A stretch of DNA of 14,799 bases from Bacillota bacterium (GTDB lineage: Bacteria > Bacillota_A > Clostridia > Lachnospirales > Bianqueaceae): contig JAFOIR010000381.1 of assembly GCA_017420625.1 (NCBI GenBank), positions 1 through 14,799 on the forward strand, read 5' to 3'. Position 1 is the stretch's first letter; each line of letters begins with the position of its first letter. A program made the translations under genes and the position numbers. The notes under the pieces are model-generated. The model saw only the letters and a list, made by a program, of their open reading frames with translations, had not been told where the DNA came from and did not search any database. This document shows positions 1 to 6,796 of this stretch, piece by piece.

Positions 1-1
1 A

Positions 2-697
2 GTCAAATCCTGTCTGGCTATGAGCGCTTATCTTTATGCTGTAGCCGATGTCCGTTCATTCCGGACCGGCTGCAATATCGGTCCCGCCCTCGTCAGTATA
101 GAGCGTGCAAAAAAGGATCTGAATTACCTGGGCGTCAATCTGTCCGATCCGGACGATCACTGGGTCTTCTCTTCACCACTCAGTTGGCACCCGAACGGAA
201 AGACACTCATGTGGAATGAGATCCTGCGAGGCTCTTTTGAGCGCCGGATCATGATTGCTCATCTTGCACAGTATGTGCCCGGACCTCTGCCTGAAATCGT
301 TCCCGTCCCGAAAAAAATCCCCTACGCAACGGACGGTATTCTGAAAACTGTACCCGAGAAACATTATCCCGTCCGGATCGCCGGTTTAAGCAGCGGGAGT
401 GCAGTGACCTCCATGCATATGAAAGATGGCACGGCTGAGCCTGTTTTCACCACGACCTATGAGAACTTCTCCGACGACGGCGAAACCTTCCTTAGCGGCT
501 ATGAATCTGCCAACAATCCCGGCCTTACGTCTGCCAAAGATATTCATTATCAGGCTGACCTGACCATGACCGGTTCTCATACCGGGCGGATGGAACTTTC
601 CATGACTTTCCACCGCGATTCATTTTCCGCTCCTGTTGAGATTACACCGGATTCCAAGGGCTATGCGGCCTATGACGGACAAACGATCAATCTGTAA
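2..697 (+). CDS. Partial protein of unknown function, C-terminal part, possible TolB/WD40-like repeat
   Basis: The reading frame is open to the left edge: codons before the first internal ATG at 20 (VKSCLA) stay in frame, so this is the last 231 residues of a longer protein, ending at TAA 695-697. The stretch SPLSWHPNGKTLMWNE, about 50-70 residues in, resembles the SPxWSPDGKxL core of TolB/PD40-type beta-propeller blades. A second part, beginning around base 380, is rich in Ser, Thr and Gly, as in secreted or surface beta-sheet proteins (inference). No catalytic motif, membrane segment or C-terminal anchor is visible. I do not recognise the family. It converges with the Fe-S operon and shares a terminator with it. 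The real start lies outside the window. Confidence 0.6.
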   Translation, partial: VKSCLAMSAYLYAVADVRSFRTGCNIGPALVSIERAKKDLNYLGVNLSDPDDHWVFSSPLSWHPNGKTLMWNEILRGSFERRIMIAHLAQYVPGPLPEIVPVPKKIPYATDGILKTVPEKHYPVRIAGLSSGSAVTSMHMKDGTAEPVFTTTYENFSDDGETFLSGYESANNPGLTSAKDIHYQADLTMTGSHTGRMELSMTFHRDSFSAPVEITPDSKGYAAYDGQTINL

Positions 698-728
698 ACG
701 ATTCAGTCCCGACCATTCATCCGGACAT

Positions 729-781
729 AAAAAAGAGATCATCATTTCCTCTGATGGAATTGATGATCTCTTATTATTTTC
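729..781. terminator. Bidirectional intrinsic terminator between convergent genes
   Basis: A perfect 12-bp stem pairs AAGAGATCATCA (733-744) with TGATGATCTCTT (761-772). After a T/T mismatch, an inner 4-bp stem (746-749 with 756-759) closes a 6-nt loop. The + strand continues into a T-rich run (774-781). The - strand continues into six T (the A run 729-734). It therefore suits both the + gene ending at 697 and the - operon ending at 786. The - direction looks stronger because its T run is unbroken. Confidence 0.85.
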
Positions 782-785
782 TCTG

Positions 786-1718
786 CTATCTCAGGAATCC
801 GTTGATGATCTGTTCCTCAGCTTCCGCTTCGGTCAGACCAAGAGTCATCAGCTTGATCAGCTGGTCTCCCGCGATCTTTCCGATCGCTGCCTCATGGAAA
901 AGCTCGGCATCAATATCATTGGCTTCCAGTCCGGGAACCGCCAGGATGCGTCCGTTGTCCATGATGATGGAATCGCATTCCGTGTGCCCGTGACAAGGCG
1001 CATTGCCTGTGATCTTCGCATCGAATTTCTGATAGGAATTGTCTCTTGCAACAGAACGGGATACGACATCGCCGTTTGCACCTTCCTCATCCAGATCGAT
1101 CTGATAGGTAGAGATCGCTGTCTGATTGCCATGAGTCATCAACCGTTCCTTCACGACAAGCTTTGCATCTTTTTTCAACTTGGCGATCGTTGAACGAACA
1201 GTGGAATCAACGCCTTTGATCTGTTCCATTTCCATTTCCATGGAAGCGCCTTCTTCCAGGTATGCTTCGGTAACCGGATTCAGGATCCGCTGACCGGTGC
1301 CGTCACCGGAACCGTAATGCTTCTCCACATAACGTACATGCGCACCTTTTTCAAGAAAGAAACGATGCACGCCGTCATGCTCGGAGTTCTGTGAACCACA
1401 GTTATCGATACCGCAGCCTGCAACGATCAGCACATCGGCATCTTCGCCGATATAGAAATCATTGTAAACTGTCTCATTGATGCCTGTATCGCTGATGACG
1501 ACAGGAATATGAACGGATTCATTCTTTGTTCCCGGTTTCACGCGGATATCGATTCCGCTTTTGTCTTCCTTCGAAGTGATATCGATATTGGCAGTCGTAT
1601 TTCGGCCTGCCAGCTTGGAGTTGGCACGGAAATTATAGGCACCGACAGGAATATCGTGCAGATCTGCGATCTCACGGATCAGGCGGCGCTGAATCTCATC
1701 TAATTGTACTTTAGGCAT
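786..1718 (-). CDS. SufB/SufD-like Fe-S cluster assembly scaffold (SmsB-type, 310 aa)
   Basis: This is the scaffold partner of the ABC ATPase encoded just upstream, predicted to build Fe-S clusters in the cytoplasm. At 310 residues it is much shorter than classical SufB (about 490) or SufD (about 420): it keeps the beta-helix and C-terminal core but lacks their long N-terminal region. The end is diagnostic. TECDSIIM (Cys248) aligns with the SufB motif around the essential cluster-assembly Cys, and FHEAAIGKI (His275, Glu276) matches the SufB/SufD HEA motif. The C-terminal LTEAEAEEQIINGFL also matches SufB. Further Cys occur at 102, 107 and 242. The start ATG (1716-1718) has a GGGGGAG ribosome site about 5 nt upstream. 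The stop of the ATPase gene lies 17 bp upstream, so the two form an operon. It matches the two-gene SUF-like minimal system (SMS) described for anaerobic bacteria and archaea. That assignment is from family knowledge, not a search. Confidence 0.9.
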   Translation of the reverse strand: MPKVQLDEIQRRLIREIADLHDIPVGAYNFRANSKLAGRNTTANIDITSKEDKSGIDIRVKPGTKNESVHIPVVISDTGINETVYNDFYIGEDADVLIVAGCGIDNCGSQNSEHDGVHRFFLEKGAHVRYVEKHYGSGDGTGQRILNPVTEAYLEEGASMEMEMEQIKGVDSTVRSTIAKLKKDAKLVVKERLMTHGNQTAISTYQIDLDEEGANGDVVSRSVARDNSYQKFDAKITGNAPCHGHTECDSIIMDNGRILAVPGLEANDIDAELFHEAAIGKIAGDQLIKLMTLGLTEAEAEEQIINGFLR

Positions 1719-1735
1719 TTTTGTCTCCCCCGCTC

Positions 1736-2470
1736 TTATTCCATTGTCAGTCTGGCACAGGCGTCCACTGCCGCATCCGTTCCCAGAAGAGCCGGCAGCA
1801 CTTCCTTTACCGTACCAGTCCGGGAGATCTTCCCGTCTGCAATGACTACGATCTCATCGGCAATATTCAGGATTCGTTCCTGATGAGAAATAATGACGAT
1901 CGAACTGTCTTTATGCTCTTCGCGCATTTTCTCAAAGATGCGGATCAGATTCTGGAAACTCCAAAGATCGATTCCCGCTTCCGGTTCATCGAAGACCGTA
2001 AGCTTGGTCTTACGTGCCATTACCGTCGCGATCTCGATCCGTTTGAGTTCGCCGCCGGAAAGAGAATTGTTGACTTCTCTTTCGATATAATCACGGGCAC
2101 AGAGTCCGACTTCACTCAGATAGTTGCAGGCCTGGGATACGGAGATCTGTTTGCCTGCTGCGATCCGAAGAAGGTCGATAACACGGATTCCTTTGAATTT
2201 GACCGGCTGTTGGAATGCAAATCCAATGCCCATCTTCGCACGTTCGGTAATGCTTTTATTCGTTATATCTTCCCCATCGAGCAGGATCTGTCCCGATGTC
2301 GGCCGAATGACACCGGCGATCAGTCTGGCCAGGGTGGACTTGCCTCCGCCGTTTGGGCCAGTGATGACGACAAACTTTTTATCATCGATAACAAGTGACA
2401 GGTCACGGATGATTTCAATATTCTGCCCTTCTTCCGCAACTCCGTATGATACATTTTTCAGTTCCAGCAT
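1736..2470 (-). CDS. SufC-like ABC ATPase of Fe-S cluster assembly (SmsC-type, 244 aa)
   Basis: Cytoplasmic ABC-family ATPase that powers the SufB-like scaffold; it has no membrane segments. Walker A is GPNGGGKST (38-46), the Q-loop lies at QQPV (87-90), the signature LSGGELKR at 137-144, Walker B LTVFDEPEAGID at 157-168 and the H-loop His is 196 (IISHQER). The LSGGELKR/DEPEAGID combination is typical of SufC rather than of transport ATPases. The frame extends upstream to 2536, but the start at 2468-2470 (MLELKNVSYG) is preferred. It is preceded by AAGGAG with 6-nt spacing, it matches the usual SufC N-terminus, and the longer version would begin inside the promoter's -35 box. It is the first gene of the two-gene operon. 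No sufS, sufU, sufD or sufA is adjacent. Confidence 0.93.
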   Translation of the reverse strand: MLELKNVSYGVAEEGQNIEIIRDLSLVIDDKKFVVITGPNGGGKSTLARLIAGVIRPTSGQILLDGEDITNKSITERAKMGIGFAFQQPVKFKGIRVIDLLRIAAGKQISVSQACNYLSEVGLCARDYIEREVNNSLSGGELKRIEIATVMARKTKLTVFDEPEAGIDLWSFQNLIRIFEKMREEHKDSSIVIISHQERILNIADEIVVIADGKISRTGTVKEVLPALLGTDAAVDACARLTME

Positions 2471-2507
2471 GGAGTTCTCCTTCATGGTCATAAAATAGGC
2501 AACCCTT

Positions 2508-2536
2508 ATTATACTGCGAATTGCCGTTTTGTTCAA
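2508..2536 (-). promoter_or_regulatory. Promoter of the sufC-like/sufB-like operon
   Basis: On the - strand a TTGAAC -35 (bases 2531-2536) and a perfect TATAAT -10 (2508-2513) are separated by exactly 17 bp. Transcription would begin near 2501, about 30 nt before the ATG at 2470. I see no obvious operator. Confidence 0.8.
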
Positions 2537-2551
2537 GTGAGACGGACAAGT

Positions 2552-3976
2552 TCACCTTCCGTGCTCCGGCGCCTCTTTCGAAAGAGTCTGATCGATGATC
2601 TGCCGCATGAAGTCTTCACTGATCGCCCCCGTTACATAACCGAAGATGTTTCCTTCCGCATCGATCATAAAGGTCGTCGGAAAAGCTGATATATAATAAG
2701 CATAGGCCGTTTCGGCTTCTTCATCCATCAGAGTAGGGTAGGTATAGCCGTTTTCTTCGAGAAACAGCTTGATCCCTTCGATATCCTGTTCTCCGCTCAT
2801 GCCCGGAAACGCAACACTCAGGAATACGACATCCTCTCTTTTTTCTTCCATGAACTCTTCATACAGTTTCTGTATATCCGGCATTTCTGATCGGCAGGGA
2901 GGACACCACGTCGCCCAGAAATTCAGGAAAACTACTTTGCCCCTGTAGTCTGCCAGGTGATGGGTGGTACCATATTGGTCGGTCAGTGTAAAGTCCGGTG
3001 CAGGAAAGACCTTTTCTTCTGCGGAAGAAGATTCCTCTGAAGATTCAGCAGCTTCTGCCGGAACAGATTCCTGAACAGGTGCGGACGAATCCGGCTGCCG
3101 CGACTCCTGAGCAGACACAGATTGTTCTGCCTCATCCGAGTCTTCCGCGTTTGATAAGTCCGCCGATTGTTCAGCAAATTTCTCCTCTTCCGTCGGCGCC
3201 TTTGACTCTTCACTCTGAGCCGGTGTTGAGATTGAGGAAAGATAGCTGCTCAAAGAATTCATGTTTCCGCTCAGCATCAGAATTCCCATCAGGATCAGCA
3301 GGATGCCGCCGATCCGGGTCGTATATTTCACTATATTCCGGTGTTTTTTGAAAAAGCCGAGAATCGCACCGGTAAAAAGACCGGTGGCCATAAAAGGAAT
3401 CACAAATCCCAGGGTATAGACACCGATCAGCAAAAAGCCGACAGCATGGCTTGCCTCTGAACTGCTGCTGGCTGCCGTTGCCATCAGCAGGACGCCGGAT
3501 AGCACCGGCCCCACACAGGGGGTCCAGGAAAAACTGAAAACAAATCCCATCAGCAAAGCCGAAAGCGGCGAACCTGTGATCTTTGATGCGGTCAGAGATA
3601 TTCTTTTTTCAGAAGAAAGAAAGCCTATCTGACCAAAGACTCCCAGCTGATATAGTCCAAAAAGAATTACGATCACACCGCCGATTCTGGCAATCAGCAG
3701 CTGGTGAGAGCGAAGAAAAAGCCCCAGAGCAGAAAAGCCGAATCCCAGCACAAAAAAAGCCATACTGATTCCGAGTACAAAAAACAGGGTATTCAGTGCG
3801 ACCTTTTTCTGGGAGTATTTTCTCTCTCCGTCCGAAGCCACCTGAATCGTTCCGCCTGCCAGATATCCCATATAAAGCGGGATCAGCGGAAGTACACACG
3901 GAGAAAAAAAGCTCAGCAGTCCTTGTATAAAAACAGTCAGCGCCGAGACTGAAACGCCGATATCGATACCATTCAT
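2552..3976 (-). CDS. CcdA-type membrane thiol electron carrier fused to a TlpA/thioredoxin-like domain (474 aa)
   Basis: A predicted membrane redox protein that passes electrons from cytoplasmic thioredoxin to an extracytoplasmic thioredoxin-like domain. Residues 10-245 form a CcdA/DsbD-like core of several hydrophobic helices with the two hallmark motifs SPCVLP (Cys27) and TPCVGP (Cys154). Residues 248-325 are a Ser/Glu-rich low-complexity linker. Residues 326-470 are a TlpA/ResA-like fold with the active site WCPPC (Cys358, Cys361) and the cis-Pro loop AFPTTF (Pro433). The frame opens at 4012, but that ATG lies between the promoter's -10 and -35 boxes. GGAGG ends 9 nt before the ATG at 3974-3976, so MNGIDIG is the likely start; the ATG at 3985 abuts the SD. 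Downstream it runs towards the Fe-S operon with no clear terminator, so read-through is possible. Physiological targets (cytochrome maturation, methionine sulfoxide reductase or other thiol proteins) cannot be told from the sequence. Confidence 0.9.
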   Translation of the reverse strand: MNGIDIGVSVSALTVFIQGLLSFFSPCVLPLIPLYMGYLAGGTIQVASDGERKYSQKKVALNTLFFVLGISMAFFVLGFGFSALGLFLRSHQLLIARIGGVIVILFGLYQLGVFGQIGFLSSEKRISLTASKITGSPLSALLMGFVFSFSWTPCVGPVLSGVLLMATAASSSSEASHAVGFLLIGVYTLGFVIPFMATGLFTGAILGFFKKHRNIVKYTTRIGGILLILMGILMLSGNMNSLSSYLSSISTPAQSEESKAPTEEEKFAEQSADLSNAEDSDEAEQSVSAQESRQPDSSAPVQESVPAEAAESSEESSSAEEKVFPAPDFTLTDQYGTTHHLADYRGKVVFLNFWATWCPPCRSEMPDIQKLYEEFMEEKREDVVFLSVAFPGMSGEQDIEGIKLFLEENGYTYPTLMDEEAETAYAYYISAFPTTFMIDAEGNIFGYVTGAISEDFMRQIIDQTLSKEAPEHGR

Positions 3977-4000
3977 TCTGTTCATCCTCCAAACAAAGAC

Positions 4001-4029
4001 ATTATATTTCACTTCGCCAGCTGTGTCAA
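4001..4029 (-). promoter_or_regulatory. Perfect consensus promoter of the CcdA-TlpA fusion gene
   Basis: On the - strand TTGACA (bases 4024-4029) and TATAAT (4001-4006) are separated by 17 bp, a 12/12 match to the housekeeping consensus. The predicted start of transcription is near 3994, giving a very short leader of about 18 nt. This promoter excludes the farthest upstream ATG (4012) as translation start. Confidence 0.85.
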
Positions 4030-4101
4030 ATAAAGGAAGACTGACCGCTTTCGCACATTTCGGACAAAGAAATGAACCGTTTGGGAAAAAAATTATTCAC
4101 A

Positions 4102-4130
4102 TTGATTAATTGATTGAAATCAGTTACAAT
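4102..4130 (+). promoter_or_regulatory. Probable promoter of the malate operon
   Basis: TTGATT (4102-4107) and TACAAT (4125-4130) are separated by 17 bp, about 35 bp before the TTG start codon. The -35 half lies in an AT-rich stretch with the tandem ATTGATTA/ATTGATTG (4101-4116) and a small inverted repeat TGATT-ga-AATCA (4111-4122). That repeat sits in the spacer and could bind a regulator (inference). Confidence 0.6.
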
Positions 4131-4150
4131 GAAGATACTACTATTACTTT

Positions 4151-4156
4151 AGGAGG
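4151..4156 (+). promoter_or_regulatory. Shine-Dalgarno site that fixes the malic enzyme start
   Basis: A perfect AGGAGG whose last G is also the first base of an in-frame GTG (4156-4158). That GTG therefore cannot be the start. The next in-frame start is TTG at 4165-4167, 8 nt downstream, which is ideal spacing. Confidence 0.85.
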
Positions 4157-4164
4157 TGCTCCAA

Positions 4165-5334
4165 TTGAATTACCAGGAAGAGTCGCTCCGTCTTCACGGA
4201 GAGTGGCAGGGAAAGATTGAAGTCATTTCCCGCGTTCCTGTCAAGAACAAGGATGACCTGTCTTTGGCTTACACTCCGGGTGTAGCTCAACCCTGTCTGG
4301 AGATCCAGAAGGATTATGACCGTTCTTTTGATCTGACACGCCGTCACCATCTGGTTGCTGTCATCACGGATGGAACCGCCGTTCTCGGTTTAGGTGACAT
4401 CGGACCGGAAGCCGGTATGCCGGTTATGGAAGGAAAATGTGCCCTGTTTAAAGCCTTTGGCGATGTCGACGCATTCCCGATCTGTATTCGCAGCAAGGAT
4501 GTCGACGAGATCGTACGCACCATCTATCTGATCTCCGGCAGCTTCGGCGGTATCAATCTCGAAGATATTGCAGCGCCGCGCTGTTTTGAGATCGAGCGTA
4601 AGCTCAAGGAAATCTGTGATATTCCTGTATTCCACGATGACCAGCACGGTACAGCCGTTGTCGTCGGTGCAGCCATGCTCAATGCTCTCAGAGTTGTCGG
4701 CAAGAAGATCGAAGATGTCAAAGTCGTCATCAACGGTTCCGGTTCTGCCGGCATCGCGATCGGCAAACATCTTCTGAACCTTGGTGTCAAACACCTGAAG
4801 ATGGTCGACCGTTACGGTATTCTTTGCGAAGGTGTCGAGATGAATCCCGCCCAGGCTGAAATGGCTGCCATTACGAACCCTGAAAAGTTCAGCGGCAAGC
4901 TGGCGGATGCACTCAAAGGCGCGGATGCTTTTGTCGGCGTCAGCGCACCGCATATCGTTTCAAAGGAAATGATTCAGTCTATGGCAGAAGGTGCCATTGT
5001 ATTCCCGATGGCCAATCCCGTGCCGGAAATCGAGCCGGATGAAGCCAAAGAGGCAGGTGCCGCGGTCGTTGGAACCGGAAGATCCGATCATCCGAACCAG
5101 ATCAACAATGTGCTGGTCTTCCCCGGTCTTTTCAGAGGTGCATTGGATGTCCGTGCGAAGGACATCAACGAACCTATGAAAGTTGCCGCTTCCCACGCAC
5201 TGGCAGGTCTTGTTTCAGAAGAAGAACTGAACAAAGACTATATTCTGCCGTATGCTTTTGACAAACGCGTTGGTCCGACCGTTGCGGCAGCTGTTGCCCA
5301 GGCTGCCAGAGACAGCGGTGTAGCCCGTCTGTAA
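4165..5334 (+). CDS. NAD-dependent malic enzyme (oxaloacetate-decarboxylating), 389 aa
   Basis: Oxidatively decarboxylates L-malate to pyruvate and CO2 with reduction of NAD(P), in the cytosol. It has the compact bacterial form (about 390 aa). SLAYTPGVAQPC carries the catalytic Tyr36, EGKCALFK the catalytic Lys91, and NLEDI plus HDDQHGT (133-162) hold the acidic metal ligands. The NAD-binding Rossmann segment is VVINGSGSAGIAIG (187-200), followed by VGVSAP (257-262), FPMANPVPEIEP (280-291) and GTGRSDHPNQINN (303-315). Cofactor preference is assumed from family size, not shown. The start is TTG at 4165, set by AGGAGG at 4151-4156, and the resulting MNYQEESLRLH is the usual N-terminus of this family. 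The symporter gene follows after 76 bp with no terminator, so the pair forms a malate-uptake and conversion unit. Confidence 0.95.
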   Translation: MNYQEESLRLHGEWQGKIEVISRVPVKNKDDLSLAYTPGVAQPCLEIQKDYDRSFDLTRRHHLVAVITDGTAVLGLGDIGPEAGMPVMEGKCALFKAFGDVDAFPICIRSKDVDEIVRTIYLISGSFGGINLEDIAAPRCFEIERKLKEICDIPVFHDDQHGTAVVVGAAMLNALRVVGKKIEDVKVVINGSGSAGIAIGKHLLNLGVKHLKMVDRYGILCEGVEMNPAQAEMAAITNPEKFSGKLADALKGADAFVGVSAPHIVSKEMIQSMAEGAIVFPMANPVPEIEPDEAKEAGAAVVGTGRSDHPNQINNVLVFPGLFRGALDVRAKDINEPMKVAASHALAGLVSEEELNKDYILPYAFDKRVGPTVAAAVAQAARDSGVARL

Positions 5335-5410
5335 AACTTACTGTTCCAATCCAGTCCAATTTGATCACGCCCGACTCTGAACAAAACAAAATCATGAAAG
5401 GGGATCTATC

Positions 5411-6793
5411 ATGTCACAAAAAAAGCCGTTTACGCTTTTTAATCTGCCATTGCCGATCTTTCTTATCATCACTGCCATTGTTCTGATCGCGACTTATATC
5501 GGTGTTCTTCCGGTAGGTATGACCGGTTGTTTCATCTTCATGATTGTACTCGGAACATTCCTGGATCTGATCGGCGAAAAAACTCCCATCATCAACAGTT
5601 ATTTCGGCGGCGGTGCTATCGTTGTTCTATTCGGTACCGCACTGCTCCACTATTTCCATCTGCTGCCTGAAACGGTCAAAGTCGGCGAAGAAAGCATCAA
5701 ATATGCCCAGCTTTGGAAAGACTTTGATCTGGTCGGCAGTATCAATACCTTCTTCAAACCCAACGGTGCTTTCCTTGACTGGTATATCGCTGCATTGATC
5801 ACCGGTTCCATTCTGGGAATGAACCGTAAGCTTCTGATGAAAGCATCTGCCCGTTATTTCCCGGCTATCTTCGGCGGCCTGATCCTTTCCTTTGGTCTTT
5901 GCATGCTGACCGCTGCGCTCACCGGTTACGGTCCCATCAAGGCACTTCTTCTGATTGCACTGCCCATCATGGGCGGCGGCATGGGTGCCGGCGCATCTCC
6001 TCTGTCCAAGATCTTTGATGCTTCCGGAACCATGACGGCCGCAGAAGCACTTTCCGTCATGACACCTGCCGTTGCGATCGGCAATGCCATCTCGATCGTT
6101 ATCGCCGGTCTGCTCGTCAAGCTGATCAAAGGAAAGAAATGGAACGGACAGGGGCAGCTGATGACTGCATCTACGATCGATCCCAAGGAGATGGAGATCA
6201 GTCCGGAGATGCAGAAAAAACGAAATGACATCTCCCTGAAGAATCTGGGAATCGGTCTGTTGGTTTCCGGTGCTTTCTTCGCCTGGGGCTTCATTCTTTC
6301 CAACCTTTGGGCTAAACTGGTGCCCAGTGTAACGATCCATGCTTATGCATTTATGATCATCACCGTAGCGATCTTCAAGATCGGCGGCTGGATGCCTGAA
6401 TGGATCGAGATCGCTTGTTATCAGTGGTTCCAGTTCATTATGAAGAACCTCACCAACGTCCTTCTGGTAGGTATCGGTCTTTGCTATCTGGATATCGGTC
6501 AGGTCGTAGATAGCTTCTCTCTCACCTATCTCTTGCTGTGCGGTGTGACGGTTATCGGTGCTTTCTTCGGTGCGGCAATCATAGGAAAGCTCGTGGGCTT
6601 CTATCCGGTTGAATCCGGCATCACTGCTGGTCTGTGTATGTCGAACATGGGCGGTACCGGTGATGTCGCAGTTCTCTCTGCTGCTGACCGAATGGAGCTC
6701 ATGCCTTTCGCACAGATTTCGTCTCGTCTCGGCGGTGCCATCATCCTGCTCTTGGGTTCCCTTCTGTTGTCCACTCTGGGCGGTCTGCTGTAG
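5411..6793 (+). CDS. 2-hydroxycarboxylate:cation symporter (CitS/MaeN/CimH family), probably malate uptake, 460 aa
   Basis: A polytopic membrane protein of about 11 hydrophobic segments that would import a 2-hydroxy di- or tricarboxylate with Na+ or H+. The family signature is the pair of GGxG re-entrant loops: PIMGGGMGAGASPLS (185-198) and MSNMGGTGDVAVLSAADRM (410-428). The loops are separated by a hydrophilic cytoplasmic stretch (about 239-275). SSRLGG (437-442) carries Arg439, which should match the substrate-binding Arg428 of CitS. Counting back 26 residues, the position of CitS Arg402 is Met413, and the X of the first GGxG is Met191 rather than Asn. A different substrate preference from citrate is therefore plausible (inference from a remembered alignment). 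The ATG at 5411 follows an AAAGGGG ribosome site. It sits just after malic enzyme, which argues for malate as substrate. Confidence 0.92.
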   Translation: MSQKKPFTLFNLPLPIFLIITAIVLIATYIGVLPVGMTGCFIFMIVLGTFLDLIGEKTPIINSYFGGGAIVVLFGTALLHYFHLLPETVKVGEESIKYAQLWKDFDLVGSINTFFKPNGAFLDWYIAALITGSILGMNRKLLMKASARYFPAIFGGLILSFGLCMLTAALTGYGPIKALLLIALPIMGGGMGAGASPLSKIFDASGTMTAAEALSVMTPAVAIGNAISIVIAGLLVKLIKGKKWNGQGQLMTASTIDPKEMEISPEMQKKRNDISLKNLGIGLLVSGAFFAWGFILSNLWAKLVPSVTIHAYAFMIITVAIFKIGGWMPEWIEIACYQWFQFIMKNLTNVLLVGIGLCYLDIGQVVDSFSLTYLLLCGVTVIGAFFGAAIIGKLVGFYPVESGITAGLCMSNMGGTGDVAVLSAADRMELMPFAQISSRLGGAIILLLGSLLLSTLGGLL

Positions 6794-6796
6794 CCT

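Noticed and set aside
636..1193. A + strand frame running across the first terminator into the SufB-like gene
   Set aside because: It crosses a strong bidirectional terminator and mirrors the SufB-like coding region; no ribosome site or family motif.
1721..2398. A 225-codon + strand frame opposite the SufC-like ATPase gene
   Set aside because: It is fully antisense to a gene with all ABC ATPase motifs, and the translation shows no family features.
2998..3351. A 117-codon + strand frame and a 76-codon - strand frame over the Ser/Glu linker
   Set aside because: Low-complexity coding sequence of the linker leaves other frames open; neither has a start signal or domain.
3983..4012. Longer starts for the CcdA-TlpA fusion (ATG at 4012 or 3985)
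   Set aside because: The first lies inside the perfect promoter, upstream of the expected transcript start. The second abuts the Shine-Dalgarno with no spacing.
5627..6340. A 237-codon - strand frame opposite the symporter gene
   Set aside because: It is a mirror of a transmembrane protein gene and has a biased His/Gln/Asp/Gly-rich composition with no domain.
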